The notes beneath the pieces are model-generated. The model was not told where the DNA came from, ran no database searches, and worked only from the letters and a program-made list of their open reading frames with translations. A DNA stretch of 64,000 bases, taken from positions 17,794,001 to 17,858,000 of the forward strand of contig OX387203.1 in the NCBI GenBank assembly GCA_947561715.1. The letters run 5' to 3'. The DNA is from Ascidia mentula (Eukaryota > Chordata > Ascidiacea > Phlebobranchia > Ascidiidae). Position numbers and translations under genes: made by a program. Below are positions 45,249 to 57,342 of this stretch, one piece after another (positions within the stretch are counted from its first letter, which is position 1; every line of letters starts with the position of its first letter).

Positions 45249-45400
45249 GAAACGGAAATCAAAATGAATATATTTATTTCACTGAAGAAAGAAGCCTATA
45301 GTTTCTATTTAAGCAACCTTTCTACTTCCTATAGGTTTCAAATCGCACCCTATAGGCGGCAATTAAACATATCCATATATTGCCGCACTAATATATGGAT

Positions 45401-47894
45401 TTTACGCATTCTTCCTTTATATTCTGACATTTAAAACTGACAGTTTCTAATCCACTGCCCTTCACACGTCTCAAAGACATCCTGTGAAACAAACGTCATT
45501 GTGTGAAATTAAAAAATCCAAATTATGACAAACGTTGAAAAGGATTTCCTCGATTCATGCAGTCTACCATTGCACTCGTTTGTTCCGGGGTTGTAATACT
45601 GATGTGTTAAGACGCACGCAAGCACCATTTGTGTTCCTACAAACACTTCGTGAAGATTAGTAATGGCTCGTATTCGCCAATTCCTTGCAGAAAAACCTGC
45701 ACTTCTTCTGGAAAAACCTGCACCGCTTCTAATGAAATTCAAACTTAAATATCCTTGAGGTTGGCTGTCAAACTAACCGTTGGCTGTTCAATGAAACACG
45801 TGTACCAAGGTGGCCTAACAGGAATTTCTTACGTTTAGCGAACGATGCAAAAGTACTGCTCGGAAAGACAATTTAACTTATCCTATGTGCATTTAGCCCG
45901 GCAGCGTTGTGTGTTAAGCTTTGTTCCATTACCCACCCATTGAACAGGATTGACTAATAGAAGGTATGCATTCATTTTGGTCTTTGTGTGACTGAATTCT
46001 GTATTATTACATATATTTATTCTATGTTATAAACTTGGATTTTGCAGTGACAACGTTTAATTATATTGTTGATGTTTGTTGGTACAGCAGCTCTCATTAA
46101 TCAGTTAAGTTGTAATCGCACAAGATATTGTGTGTATATAATTGAATAAATCTCTTTTACAGTCAACGGGCATCTGTTTTAATCAACGCAGGCTGAACAC
46201 GAGCCAATGCAAATTATTTGACATCTGTAGAATTCCTCCCGTCCCTGGGAAAACAAAACGTGGATGTGTAAAATGAATATGTTTACACACTATAATATCC
46301 CAACCGCTACAAACCTTACCCTTTTTTGCTCCGGTGTTATGACATTTAATATACTAAGACGAAACAAGCAATAACTTAAAACATGTGTGTTTTTACCAAC
46401 TTTGATTTTTCCAACCAAGATAATATTACAAAAGTTAATAAAGAATATTCACTGGATAGGCGAATTGGTTTGTGGTGGCGCGGATTATAAGTGAATGTTG
46501 TAAAATAACTGTGTTGACTTCGAAACATGCATCGTATAAAGTTAAAGAATATGGGCAGTGTATAATTTCAACGTTGGGGAAGGTCTTACCTTGCTTCCCG
46601 CAGATTTTTATTTTAACGCTCAGTGTTCCTCTTCAACAGCGTGACAATGACTTCCTGCTCAGCATTGAAATATTTCCACAATCATTACGTTGCAACCATG
46701 GTTGCAAGTAGATTGACAGCTTCTTGCTCTGCGCTTCTCGCGTGTCAATAAATTATTGAATTATTATAAATTATTGACACGTTGTCTTGGAATTGTTATT
46801 TATTCGCATACATCGAACGGGTAAACACAGCCTTATTACCGACCAGTCATCGACATGTTGGGTGTATATTGCCCACATCCTAACAAACGAACAGAAGGTA
46901 ATCAACAAAGATATGCATGCATTTTTGGCTCTTGTGGGACTGAACTTGGGGCTAGAATTCATGTTTATTTCCCTGCGGTTTAAACTTGGATTTTGCCGCG
47001 ACAATTAGACTTATTCCGTAAATGGTTTCATGGATCCATGATATTTTCTGTTTCATATTTGTTGTTCATTGGCGTAGTTAACGTGAAAATTAAAACTGAT
47101 TTCATTTGTAAGTGTTTCGTGATGATTTCATGATTCATTTACATGACTTGATTCACTTACATGATTCAGTTAAAATGTAATCGTACAGGATATTGTGTAT
47201 GTTTGACTAAATATATCGCTTTCAATATTAACGGACATATGTTTAACTCAACGTACGCTGATAAACAGCATCCAAATTATTTGACGGCGATCGAATGTAT
47301 GCCATATTTTGCACCCATTTTACTGGTCACGCTTGAAAAACGTCCTGGTATAAAAACGTCGTTGTGTCAAACGAATGCACATATGTGCAAGCGACATAGG
47401 AGTTTACTGTGCTGGTGAACGAACAAGAATATTAAACACGCCCGGTTTCTTACTACAAATACAAAGTTGATTTTTACTTTGCAAATAGAAGCAAAGTCTG
47501 ACAAATCATCACCGAGCAGCCATTGTCAAAAAAGTACAAAAGTTTCTGTTGTATGTTTGCTTAGTGTCTGTTCAAAACGATATAAGTTTGTTGGGTGCCC
47601 GGACTTTGCACAATTTACCTGTTTTATACTTAGGCGGTCGCTTTATTGCAACAAAAACGCACGAACAACGGTTTTTTGAACCTAATTAAAAAGGGAAATT
47701 AACAAACTGCAAATGATTGACCAAAAACATTTTTTCTGTGAGTAAACTTTAACGTTTTAAACCCCCAAGAAATAATTTCATTTTGATTCTCCGGTTCATA
47801 AAGTACGACTGGAAGTCGACTCGCTTGAGGGCGCACTTTATGGTTAAACATATTGGAACTTTTTGTTTTAAGAACGAACAACGGTTGTTGAAAT
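45401..47894. repeat. Macrosatellite unit 1, with internal ancient duplication
   Basis: Within the unit, the first half (about 45950-46260) and second half (about 46900-47290) resemble each other. Both contain AAACTTGGATTTTGC followed by GACAA(C/T), then CAGTTAA...TGTAATCG, GATATTGTGTAT, a TAAAT.TC.CTTT block, and TCAACG(C/T)A(G/C)GCTGA. Unit 1 also has an expanded palindrome at 46740-46782 (GTGTCAATAAATTATTGA...ATTATTGACAC), reduced to GTGTCAATAAATTATTAACAC-like forms in the other units. Confidence 0.75.
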
Positions 47895-50405
47895 TTTACG
47901 CTTTCTTCCTTTATATTCTGACATTTAAATCTGACAGTTTTTATTCCACTGTTTTTCACACGTCTCAAAGACATCCTGTGAAACAAACGTCATTGTGTGA
48001 AATTAAAAAATCAAAACGTTGAAAAGGATTTCCTCGATTCATGCAGTCTACCATTGCACTCGCTTGTTCCAGGGTTGTAATACTGATGTGTTGAGACGCA
48101 CGCAACCACCATTGACTCAAACATTTGTGTTCCTACAAACACTTCGTGAAGATTAGTAATAAGAAAAAAACTTATCATAATTAACTGGCTCGTACACGCC
48201 AAGTCCTTACGGAAAAAACTGCAGCTCTTCTGCTTTCTAATGAAATTCAAACTTATATTCTTGAGGTGGAATGTCAAACTAAAAGGTGGTATAACAGGAA
48301 GTTTTTACTTTTAGCGAACGATGCAAAAGTACTGCTCGGAAAGACGATTTAACTTAGCCTATGTGCATTTGGCCCGGCAGCGTGGTGTGTTCAGCTTTGC
48401 CCATTTACCCACCCATTGAACAGGGTTGACTGATAGAAGGTATGCAGTCATTTTGGTCTTTGTGTGATTGAATTCTGTATTATTACACATGTTTACAGCA
48501 GCTCTCATTGATCAGTTAGGTTGTAATCGTACAAGATATTGTGTATATTTGATTGAATAAATCTCTTTTACAGTCAACGGACATCTGTTTAAATCAACGC
48601 AGGCTGAACACGAGCCAATGCAAACTATTTGACATCTATAGAATTCCTCCCGTCCCTGGGAAAACAAAACGTGGATGTGCAAAATGAATATGTTTATTCA
48701 CTATAACATCCCAACCGCTACAAACCTCACTAATATGCTCCGGTGTTATAATATTTAATAATCTAAGACGCAACAAGCAATAACTCAAAACATATGTGTT
48801 TTTTTCCAACTTTGATAATTATGCGTGGGGATTTCTATGGTCAACTCACCATCAAATTTCCTCGGTTTTGACGAAATAAAATCCTTTCACCACCCTGCGA
48901 TAATTTCGATTTAAAAGTCAAAATAGCAGATAATATTATAAAAGTTAATAAAGAATATTCACAGGATAGGCAAATTGTTTTGTTGTGGCTCGGTTTAAAA
49001 GTGAATGTTGTAAAATAACTGTGTTGACTTCTTCCGTTTCGAAAGATACATCGTACAAAGTTAAAGAATATGGGCAGTTTATAATTTCAACATTGGGGAA
49101 GATCTTACCTTGCTTCCCGCAGATTTTTATTTTGACGCTCAGTGTTCCTCTTCAACAGCGTGACAATAACTTCCTGCTCAGCATTTAAATATTTCCACAA
49201 TCATTACGTTGCAACCATGGTTGCAAGTTGATTGACAGCTTCTTGCTCTGCGCTTCTTGCGTGTCAATAAATTATTAACACGTTGTCTTGGAATTTTTAT
49301 TTATTCGCATACATCGAATGGGAAAACACAGCCTTATTACCGCCCAGTCATCGACATGTTGTGTGTATATTGCCCACATCCTAACAAAAGAACAGGCGGC
49401 AATTAACAAAGATATGCATGCATTTTTGGCTCTTGTGGGACTGAACTTGGGGCTAGAATTCATGTTTACTACGGTTTAAACCTGGATTTTGCCGCGACAA
49501 TTAGACTTATTCCGTAAATGGTTTTATGGACCCATGACAATTTCTGTTTCATATTTGTTGTCCATTGGCGTAGTTAGCGTGCAAAATAAAAATGATTTTA
49601 TTTGTAAGCATTTCGTGATGATTCCATGATTCAATTACATGATTTGATTCACTCACATGATTCAGTTACATGATTCAGTTAGAATGTAATCGTGCAGGAT
49701 ATTGTGTATATTTGACTAAATAAATCGCTTTCAATATCAATGGACATATGTTTAACTCAACGCACGCTGATAAACAGCATCCAAATTATTTGACGGCGAT
49801 CAAATGTATGCCATATTTTAGACCCATTTTACTGGTCACGCTTGAAAAACGTCCTGGTATAAAAACGTCGTTGTGTCAAACGAATGCATACATGTGGAAG
49901 CGACATAGGAGTTAACTGCGCTGGTGAACGAACAAGAATAATAAACACGCCCGGTTTCTGACAACAAATACAAAGTTGATTTTTACTTTGCAAATGGAAG
50001 CAAAGTCTGACAAATCATCATCGAGCAGCCATTGCCAAAAAGGTACAAAAGTTTCTGTTGTATGTTTGCTTAGTGTCTGTTCAAAACGATATAAGTTTGT
50101 TGGGTGCCCGGACTTTTCACAATTTTAATTATTCTTTTACTTAGGCGGTCGCAATATTGCAAAAAAACACGCACGAACAACGGTTGCTGAACCTAATGAA
50201 AAATGGAAATTAACAAACTACAAATGATTGACCAAAAACACTTTTTTTGTGAAAAAACTTTAACGTTTTAAACTCCCAAAAAATAGTTTCATTTTGACTC
50301 TCAGCTTCATAAAGTACGACTGGAAGTCGACACGCTCGAGGGCGCACTTTTTGGTTGAAGATATTGGATAATTTTGTTTTGAGTACGAACAACGGTTGTT
50401 GAAAT
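47895..50405. repeat. Macrosatellite unit 2
   Basis: Nearly identical to unit 4. Carries an extra segment at about 48822-48950 (ATTATGCGTGGGGATTTC...AAATAGCAG), shared with unit 4 at about 53770-53880 and absent from units 1 and 3, which makes it a good marker of the dimeric higher-order structure. A 95-codon minus-strand frame lies at 50210-50497. Confidence 0.85.
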
Positions 50406-52845
50406 TTTACGTTTTCTTCCTTTATATTCTGACTTTTGAAACTGACAGTTTTTAATCCACTGTCTTTCACACGTCTCAAAGACATCCTGTGACACAAACG
50501 TCATTGTGTGAAATTAAAAAATCCAAATTATGACAAACGTTGAAAAGGATGTCCTCGATTCATGCAGTCTACCATTGCACTCGTTTATTCCGGGGTTGTA
50601 ACGCACGCAATCACCATTGACTCAAACATTTGTGTTTATACAAACACTTTGTGAAGATTAGCAATAATAACCATACTTATTATAATCAACTGGCTCGTAC
50701 ACGCCAAGTCCTTACGGAAAAAACTGCAGCTCTTCTGCTTTCTAATGAAATTCACACTTAGCTTAAATATCATTGAGGTTGACTGTCAAACTAACCGTTG
50801 CCTGTTCGGTGAAACGCATGTATCACGGTGGTCAAATAAGAATTTCTTACGTTTAGCGACAGATGCATTCACATTTGTCACGGCAGCGTTGTGTGTTAAG
50901 CTTTGGCCCATTACCCATGTGTTAAGCCCATTATCCACCCATTGAACAGGGTTGACTAATAGAAGGTTTGAATTCATTTTGGTCTTTGTATAAGTGAATT
51001 CGGTATCATTACACATATTTATTCTATGTTATAAACTTGGATTTTGCAGTGGCTACGTTTAATTATATTGTACATATTTGTTGGTACAGCAGCTCTCATT
51101 GATCAGTTGAGTTGAAATCGTACAAGATATTGTGTATATTTGATTGAATAAATCTCTTTTACAGTCAACGGACATCTGTTTAAATCAACGCAGGCTGAAC
51201 ACGAGCCAATGCAAACTATTTGACATCTATAGAATTCCTCCCGTCCCTGGGAAAACAAAACGTGGATGTGCAAAATGTATATATTTATACACTAAAACAT
51301 CATAACCGCTACAAACCTCACTCATATGCTCCGGTGTTATAATATTTAATACACTAAGACGCAACAAGCAATAACTTAAAACATGTGTGTTTTTTCCAAC
51401 TTTGATTTTTCCAACCAAGATAATATTACAAAAGTTAATAAAGAATATTCACTGGATAGGCGAATTGGTTTGTGGTGGCGCGGATTAAACATGAATGTTG
51501 TAAAATAACTGTGTTGACTTCGAAACATACATCGTATAAAGTTAAAGAATTTGGGCAGTTTATAATTTGAACCTTGGGGAAGATCTTACCTTGCTTCCCG
51601 CAGATTTTTATTTTAACACACGGCCTCCTTCTTCAACAGCGTGACAATGACTTCCTGCTCAGCATTGAAATATTTCCACAATCATTACGTTGCAACCATG
51701 GTTGCAAGTTGATTGACAGCTTCTTGCTCTGCGCTTCTCGCGTGTTAATAAATTGTTAACACGTTGTCTTGGAATTTTTATTTATTCGCATACATCGAAT
51801 GGGAAAACACAGCCTTATTACCGCCCAGTCATCGACATGTTGTGTGTATATTGCCCACATCCCAACAAACAAACAGAAGGTGATCAACAAATATATGCAT
51901 GTATTTTTGGCTCTTGTGGGACAGAACTTGGGGTTAGAATTCATGTTTATTACGGTTTAAACTTGGATTTTGCCGCGACAATTAGACTTATTCCGTAAAT
52001 GGTTTCATGGACCCATGACTTTTTATGTTTCGTATTTGTTGTTCATTGGCGTAGTTAGCGTGCAAAATAAAAATGATTTCATTTGTAAGCATTTCGTGAT
52101 TTCATAATTCAGTTACATGATTCAGTTAAAGTGTAATCGTGCAGGATATTGTGTATATTTGACCAAATAAATCGCTTTCAATAACAATGGACGTATGTTT
52201 AACTCAATGCACGCTGATAAAACATCTAAATTATTTGACGGCGATCAAATGTATGCCATATTTTGCACCCATTTTACTGGTCACGCTTGAAAAACGTCCT
52301 GGTATAAAAACGTCGTTGTGTCAAACGAATGCATATATGTGGAAGCGACATAGGAGTTAACTGTGCTGGTGAACGATCAAGAATATTAAACACGCCCGGT
52401 TTCTGACTACAAATACAAAGTTGATTTTTACTTTGCAAATGGAAGCAAAGTCTGACAAATCAGTATCGAGCAGCCATTGCAAAAAGGTACAGAAGTTTCT
52501 GTTGTATGTTTGCTTAGTGTCTGTTCAAAACAATATAAGTTTGTTGGGTGCCCTGACTTTCCACAATTTTACTTAATATTTTACTTAGGCGGTCGCTTTA
52601 TTGCAAAACGAACGAACAACGGTTTTTTAAACCTAATTAAAAAGGGAAATTAACAAACTACAAATGATTGACCAAAAACATTTTTTCTGTGATTAAACTT
52701 AAACGTTTTAAACCCCCAAAAAATAATTTCATTTTGATTCTCAGCTTCATAAAGTACGACTGGAAGTCGACTCGCTTGAGGGCGCACTTTTTGGTTAAAC
52801 ATATTGGAACTTTTTGTTTTGAGTACGAACAACGGTTGTTGAAAT
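50406..52845. repeat. Macrosatellite unit 3
   Basis: Most like unit 1 in the segment around 51411-51500, where both read TTTTTCCAACCAAGATAATA directly. It has a private rearrangement near 50595-50680 (loss of the ACTGATGTGTTGAGACGC segment) and a private duplication of CCCATTACCCA at about 50908-50940. Confidence 0.82.
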
Positions 52846-54459
52846 TTTACGCTTTCTTCCTTTATATTCTGAAATTTAAAACTGACAGTTTTTATTCCAC
52901 TGTTTTTCACACGTCTCAAAGACATCCTGTGAAACAAACGTCATTGTGTGAAATTAAAAAATCAAAACGTTGAAAAGGATTTCCTCGATTCATGCAGTCT
53001 ACCATTGCACTCGCTTGTTCCAGGGTTGTAATACTGATGTGTTGAGACGCACGCAACCACCATTGACTCAAACATTTGTGTTCCTACAAACACTTCGTGA
53101 AGATTAGTAATAAGAAAAAAACTTATCATAATTAACTGGCTCGTACACGCCAAGTCCTTACGGAAAAAACTGCAGCTCTTCTGCTTTCTAATGAAATTCA
53201 AACTTATATTCTTGAGGTGGAATGTCAAACTAAAAGGTGGTATAACAGGAAGTTCTTACTTTTAGCGAACGATGCAAAAGTACTGCTCGGAAAGACGATT
53301 TAACTTAGCCTATGTGCATTTGGCCCGGCAGCGTGGTGTGTTCAGCTTTGCCCATTTACCCACCCATTGAACAGGGTTGACTGATAGAAGGTATGCAGTC
53401 ATTTTGGTCTTTGTGTGATTGAATTCTGTATTATTACACATGTTTACAGCAGCTCTCATTGATCAGTTAGGTTGTAATCGTACAAGATATTGTGTATATT
53501 TGATTGAATAAATCTCTTTTACAGTCAACGGACATCTGTTTAAATCAACGCAGGCTGAACACGAGCCAATGCAAACTATTTGACATCTATAGAATTCCTC
53601 CCGTCCCTGGGAAAACAAAACGTGGATGTGCAAAATGAATATGTTTATTCACTATAACATCCCAACCGCTACAAACCTCACTAATATGCTCCGGTGTTAT
53701 AATATTTAATAATCTAAGACGCAACAAGCAATAACTCAAAACATATGTGTTTTTTTCCAACTTTGATAATTATGCGTGGGGATTTCTATGGTCAACTCAC
53801 CATCAAATTTCCTCGGTTTTGACGAAATAAAATCCTTTCACCACCCTGCGATAATTTCGATTTAAAAGTCAAAATAGCAGATAATATTATAAAAGTTAAT
53901 AAAGAATATTCACAGGATAGGCAAATTGTTTTGTTGTGGCTCGGTTTAAAAGTGAATGTTGTAAAATAACTGTGTTGACTTCTTCCGTTTCGAAAGATAC
54001 ATCGTACAAAGTTAAAGAATATGGGCAGTTTATAATTTCAACATTGGGGAAGATCTTACCTTGCTTCCCGCAGATTTTTATTTTGACGCTCAGTGTTCCT
54101 CTTCAACAGCGTGACAATGACTTCCTGCTCAGCATTTAAATATTTCCATAATCTTGACGTCGCAACCATGGTTGCAAGTTGATTGACAGCTTCTTGCTCT
54201 GCGCTTCTCGCGTGTCGATAAATTATTGACACGTTGTCTTGGAATTTTTATTTATTCGCAGACATCGAACGGGAAAACATAGCCATATTAACGTCCAGTC
54301 ATCGACGTTTTGTGTGTATATTACCCATAACCCAACAAAAGAACAGAATGTAATTAACAAAGATATGCATGCATTTTGGCCCTTGTGGGAACTTGGGGTT
54401 AGAATTCATGTTTATTTCCCTACGGTTTAAGCTTGGATTTTGCCACGACAATTAGACAT
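52846..54459. repeat. Macrosatellite unit 4 (truncated)
   Basis: Follows unit 2 almost base for base to about 54220, then diverges faster, and ends at about 54459 just after GGATTTTGCCACGACAATTAGACAT. Increased divergence next to the breakpoint is again an array-edge effect. Confidence 0.85.
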
Positions 54460-54981
54460 ACTGTAACCACGTACACTGCGCTGGAACAAACGAAGAACCC
54501 CCGACAAGAGGGTTTCGCACTTCACCAAAACTCCCACTTAGCAACATTGAAAGATTTACCAGATGTTGGTTGACAAAAAAAAATCGCCAGTTGAAAAAAG
54601 TTTGAACGCGCGTGACTCAGCCGCCTTACAAGGTAGCGACTTACTTTTTTCACACAAAGATTGATCACAGGCTGAACTTTCCAACGAAAGTAAAATGCAA
54701 TAATATTCGAATATGAATATAATATGTTTGCTATGTCATAACCATAAGTAAACATCGATTTCCGCTGAAATCCTTAAGGGTAGATATTGTTTGGTTTCTG
54801 TTCTATCTAAAAATATTAAACTTTTTCGCGAGAAAAAACGCGTACCCTCTCAAATTTGAAGAATATTAACCATAACCCCCACATTTTTCAACGTTCTGCG
54901 CTCTCCGCGAAAGGTAACAATATCCCGGACATTATTTACAACTAATTCATTATATTTATTACCGAAAGTATTATTATTTTA
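54460..54981. other. Junction between macrosatellite and transposon-like block
   Basis: Unique A+T-rich sequence. I searched for terminal repeats that would mark the left end of the element at 55-57.8 kb and found none that I can support. A 77-codon minus-strand frame at 54522-54755 is unrecognised. Confidence 0.4.
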
Positions 54982-55197
54982 ATGGGATTTCACGTTTTCG
55001 AGTTGTTTACCACAAAGGAATGTTACTTATCAGTTGTTTTCGCAACATTATTTTTACGCTGGACCCTATTAGGCGGGGGGGTATCTGATAAGTCGGCGAG
55101 ACGAGTGATCGGAATCAGCGAGGCTCAAGGCCGCGCGGCGGGCAGAGAGATCGGGGGCTACGAGGCTCAAGCTACGACATACATTGTTACGAAATAA
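54982..55197 (+). CDS. Unrecognised short ORF with GC-rich end, possible 5' exon of the transposon-like gene
   Basis: 71 codons. The second half (GGGVSDKSARRVIGISEAQG) is much richer in G and C than its surroundings and would encode a basic, glycine/alanine-rich segment. The frame ends at TAA just before ATGGAGAAG at 55201. It may be a non-coding leader or an exon of the following element; I do not recognise it. Confidence 0.25.
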   Translation: MGFHVFELFTTKECYLSVVFATLFLRWTLLGGGVSDKSARRVIGISEAQGRAAGREIGGYEAQATTYIVTK

Positions 55198-55200
55198 GCT

Positions 55201-55758
55201 ATGGAGAAGTCGAATATTCGAAACTGGTTAAATGTTTGTACCCAGCCAAAGGTAAGAACTCTTTTTCGAGCATTGTTTATTGTTAATGTGTATAAATTTA
55301 ACTTCTTTCACTTTTTTTGCAGCCATCAAGAGTGGAGAAGTACGGCCTTGGGATATCTGGGAAGCAAACGATGTGGCGGGTTCCCGTCAAAAGCAGCCAG
55401 AAACTGTTGCTGTGCATTTCGACAGAAAGGTAAAACCATGAGAGGTTCTTTTGATTTTGCAGCTTTAAGCATGCCTGGTGGTACCACCTGGCATGTATTG
55501 CAGGAACTTTCTTCCGCTACCATCGTTGAGGACGTCGAAGTTGTGGTCATTGGGTTTGGCACCAATGATGTTCTCGCAATGAAAGGTGACAACCCTATGA
55601 ATGGTGGCATTAAAGGAATTGTTGGCCGCAAGAAAGCTCTTGTCCGATTGGTACAGACTCTATACCCATTCGCCAAGGTATTAAGAAATACTATACATTA
55701 CTATGAGTTCGTTGGCTATCCAGGATTTTCCCGAATTAAAATGCGGGAACAAAGATGA
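55201..55758 (+). pseudogene. SGNH-hydrolase-like fragment of a transposon-derived gene
   Basis: The open frame contains MPGGTTWHVLQEL (about residues 91-103) and VEVVVIGFGTND (about 112-123), then VGRKKALVRLVQTLYPFAK. A PGGTT-type turn followed by a hydrophobic strand ending G-x-N-D is the pattern of blocks II-III of SGNH/GDSL hydrolases. The block I GDS nucleophile motif is not visible in any frame upstream, and the C-terminal D-x-x-H was not found. Splice-like signals surround it (PK|GTAAGAAC at 55250, TTTTTTTGCAG at 55322, AAG|GTATTAAG at 55677), so the real coding part may be 55323-55676 with or without a 33-bp internal GT-AG segment (55430-55462). Hydrolase activity is unproven. Confidence 0.5.
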
Positions 55759-55834
55759 ACCCGAGTCCACTGTCGGTGAGTACGAATGTTTTTACCAACA
55801 AAATTATTAAATTAACAACAATATTTTTAACTAG

Positions 55835-56123
55835 AAATTCATTGAACAAATGGAACTGGTGAAAACAAGACCAACATTTCTTGATGTTGTTCAGGAAAGG
55901 GCACATCAGGTAAAACATTAATCTATTATATATATAACTCGCTGTATGTATTTGCTAGGTTGACCGTCATATGTACGGTAAGCCCCAGTACAGCGATCGG
56001 TTCCATAGTACGATTGACTCCAGGGTCCCGCTCAAATATGGGGAGGGGGGGTTGTACTGGATTCCAACCAACAAGACCTGCGGTCGTCCACCAAACTGCA
56101 CACCAGACCACAACGGAAAGTGA
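55835..56123 (+). pseudogene. Two short exons continuing the SGNH-like gene
   Basis: Exon 55835-55909 (acceptor TTTTTAACTAG, donor CAG|GTAAAAC) encodes FIEQMELVKTRPTFLDVVQE and then RAHQ. After a 49-bp GT-AG intron, 55959-56123 continues in phase with VDRHMYGKPQYSDRFHST, SRVPLKYGEGGLYWIPTNK and a cysteine pair, ending at TGA. The amino-acid texture looks protein-coding and the phases agree, so this is an intron-containing gene or element. I do not recognise a named domain. Confidence 0.45.
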
Positions 56124-56147
56124 CGGAAGCATCGGAGTCCGGATGGA

Positions 56148-56790
56148 TGGTTGTAACAAGACTCGAGTAGCGAGGAGTTCCAGCTCAGCCCAACATCTGA
56201 GGACACCGAGATCACCAATTCAACACCTGAGGACACCGAGGAGACCACCTCCACGTTGAAGAAGTGTACGAAGAGGAAGAGGAAGAAGAGTCCTAACGCC
56301 AAGAAGACCGCGTCACCACCGATGAAGTTCACACGAGGGAATTCACGATCCAAAGCGCTTGCGATTATGCACGATGAACAAAAGGTCGAAGGCGTTGCGG
56401 TAAAACGAAAGTTGGGCAGAACGTTGCAGTATGTCGCTTCGACTCCCAGTATCATGCTGTGGTCGCAAGAGACGTTAGAGATTTTCCACGAACGCACTAA
56501 ACGTGATATAATGTACATAGACGCAACCGGCAGCGTGATTTAAAACCGAGGTAACGATGCGCATTTTTGCGTTTACGAAATAGTTGTTAGAAACCCCAAC
56601 AAAGGAGAAGCGCCGTTGGCTGTCGCAACGTATGTGACAAACCGCTATAACATCGCATCTATTTCGCAATTTTCAAAACTTTTTTTTGGACAAGTGATTA
56701 ACCGGGCTAATTTAAATGTCACCCATACATTTACAATCAAAAATGATTTTTTTTTGTCCCGAATATATAACCAAATTTTCCGAAAATACC
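56148..56790 (+). pseudogene. Transposase-like fragment broken by an in-frame stop
   Basis: The frame opens after TAA at about 56145. It runs through an acidic, threonine-rich stretch (TSEDTEITNSTPEDTEE), a basic nuclear-localisation-like run (KKCTKRKRKKSPNAKK), and then PSIMLWSQETLEIFHER and IMYIDATGSVI. It meets TAA at 56541-56543 and continues in the same frame with VYEIVVRNPNKGEAPLAVAT and YVTNRYNIASIS. The D-A-T-G strand followed by Y-x-x-V-x-x-x-P-x-K-G-x-x-P-x-A-V-A is the arrangement I associate with the first catalytic strand of MULE-like DDE transposases in invertebrate genomes. The remaining DDE strands are missing, so the copy is inactive. Confidence 0.45.
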
Positions 56791-56809
56791 TCTGTGGAGC
56801 GCTTTACTG

Positions 56810-57316
56810 TTGGGGGATCTAGGTCGTCACGGAAGTAGTGAACCGTACCGCGCGTATTCTAAATACGTACAAAAAGTCCAACAACGCGGAGTTGGACAAA
56901 CGTTGCTCGCCGATAATCGCACTCAGGGAATCACGGAAAAGAGTCAACAGGAATTAAAGCGGACTCGGTTCAACGACAGAAAGCTTAACGGCCTGCACGA
57001 GTTTGCGAAAATGTACGACGATAAACATAAAGCGCTTATAGTTGAGTTTATGGGCAGTGGGTACCGTCGAAAACCCAAGCGCAAACGCGTTAGACAGGAA
57101 GCTGAGGTCGAGGAGAGATGGGGAAAGAGGGCAAAGGTTGTTGGGACGGACAAAAGTATAGGAAAATACTTTCAAACTCCCAACAAATCTTTGCGGGCTC
57201 CCAGCAAACCATCAGAAAAAAAAAAACAGGAAGTCACGCGTGTAGAATCGAGCTGGATCCAAATAGTTTGGCACGGCGGTGCTGCGCGCGCAAAATGGAA
57301 GCGGCGAATTGTATGA
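56810..57316 (+). pseudogene. Basic C-terminal region of the transposon-like protein
   Basis: A 168-codon frame, opening at a non-ATG codon, so the true 5' limit is unknown. Contents are a charged helical segment (GITEKSQQELKRTRFNDRK), then GLHEFAKMYDDKHKALIVEF, a run of basic residues (RRKPKRKRV) and RWGKRAKVV. It lies between the transposase-like and Ulp1-like segments in the same orientation and probably belongs to the same original protein. No domain recognised. Confidence 0.35.
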
Positions 57317-57342
57317 ATACTTCAGATTACGCGCAGGTTTAG

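Larger units (their letters stand above)
45401..54459. repeat. Macrosatellite: about 3.6 tandem units of 2.4-2.5 kb
   Basis: The landmark TTTACGC(A/T)TTCTTCC recurs at 45401, 47895, 50406 and 52846, and CCTCGATTCATGCAGTC recurs at 45548, 48032, 50553 and 52983. Full units are 2494, 2511 and 2440 bp; the fourth is cut off at about 54459. Units 2 and 4 are nearly identical over long stretches (for example 48000-49270 and 52950-54220, including the shared AAAATCCTTTCACCACC insert), while units 1 and 3 are more alike. The last amplification therefore involved a two-unit block of about 4.95 kb. No unit encodes a protein that I recognise. Confidence 0.93.

Noticed and set aside
55326..55676. 116-codon minus-strand frame opposite the SGNH-like segment
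   Set aside because: It is the antisense shadow of the plus-strand reading that contains the PGGTT and GTND motifs.
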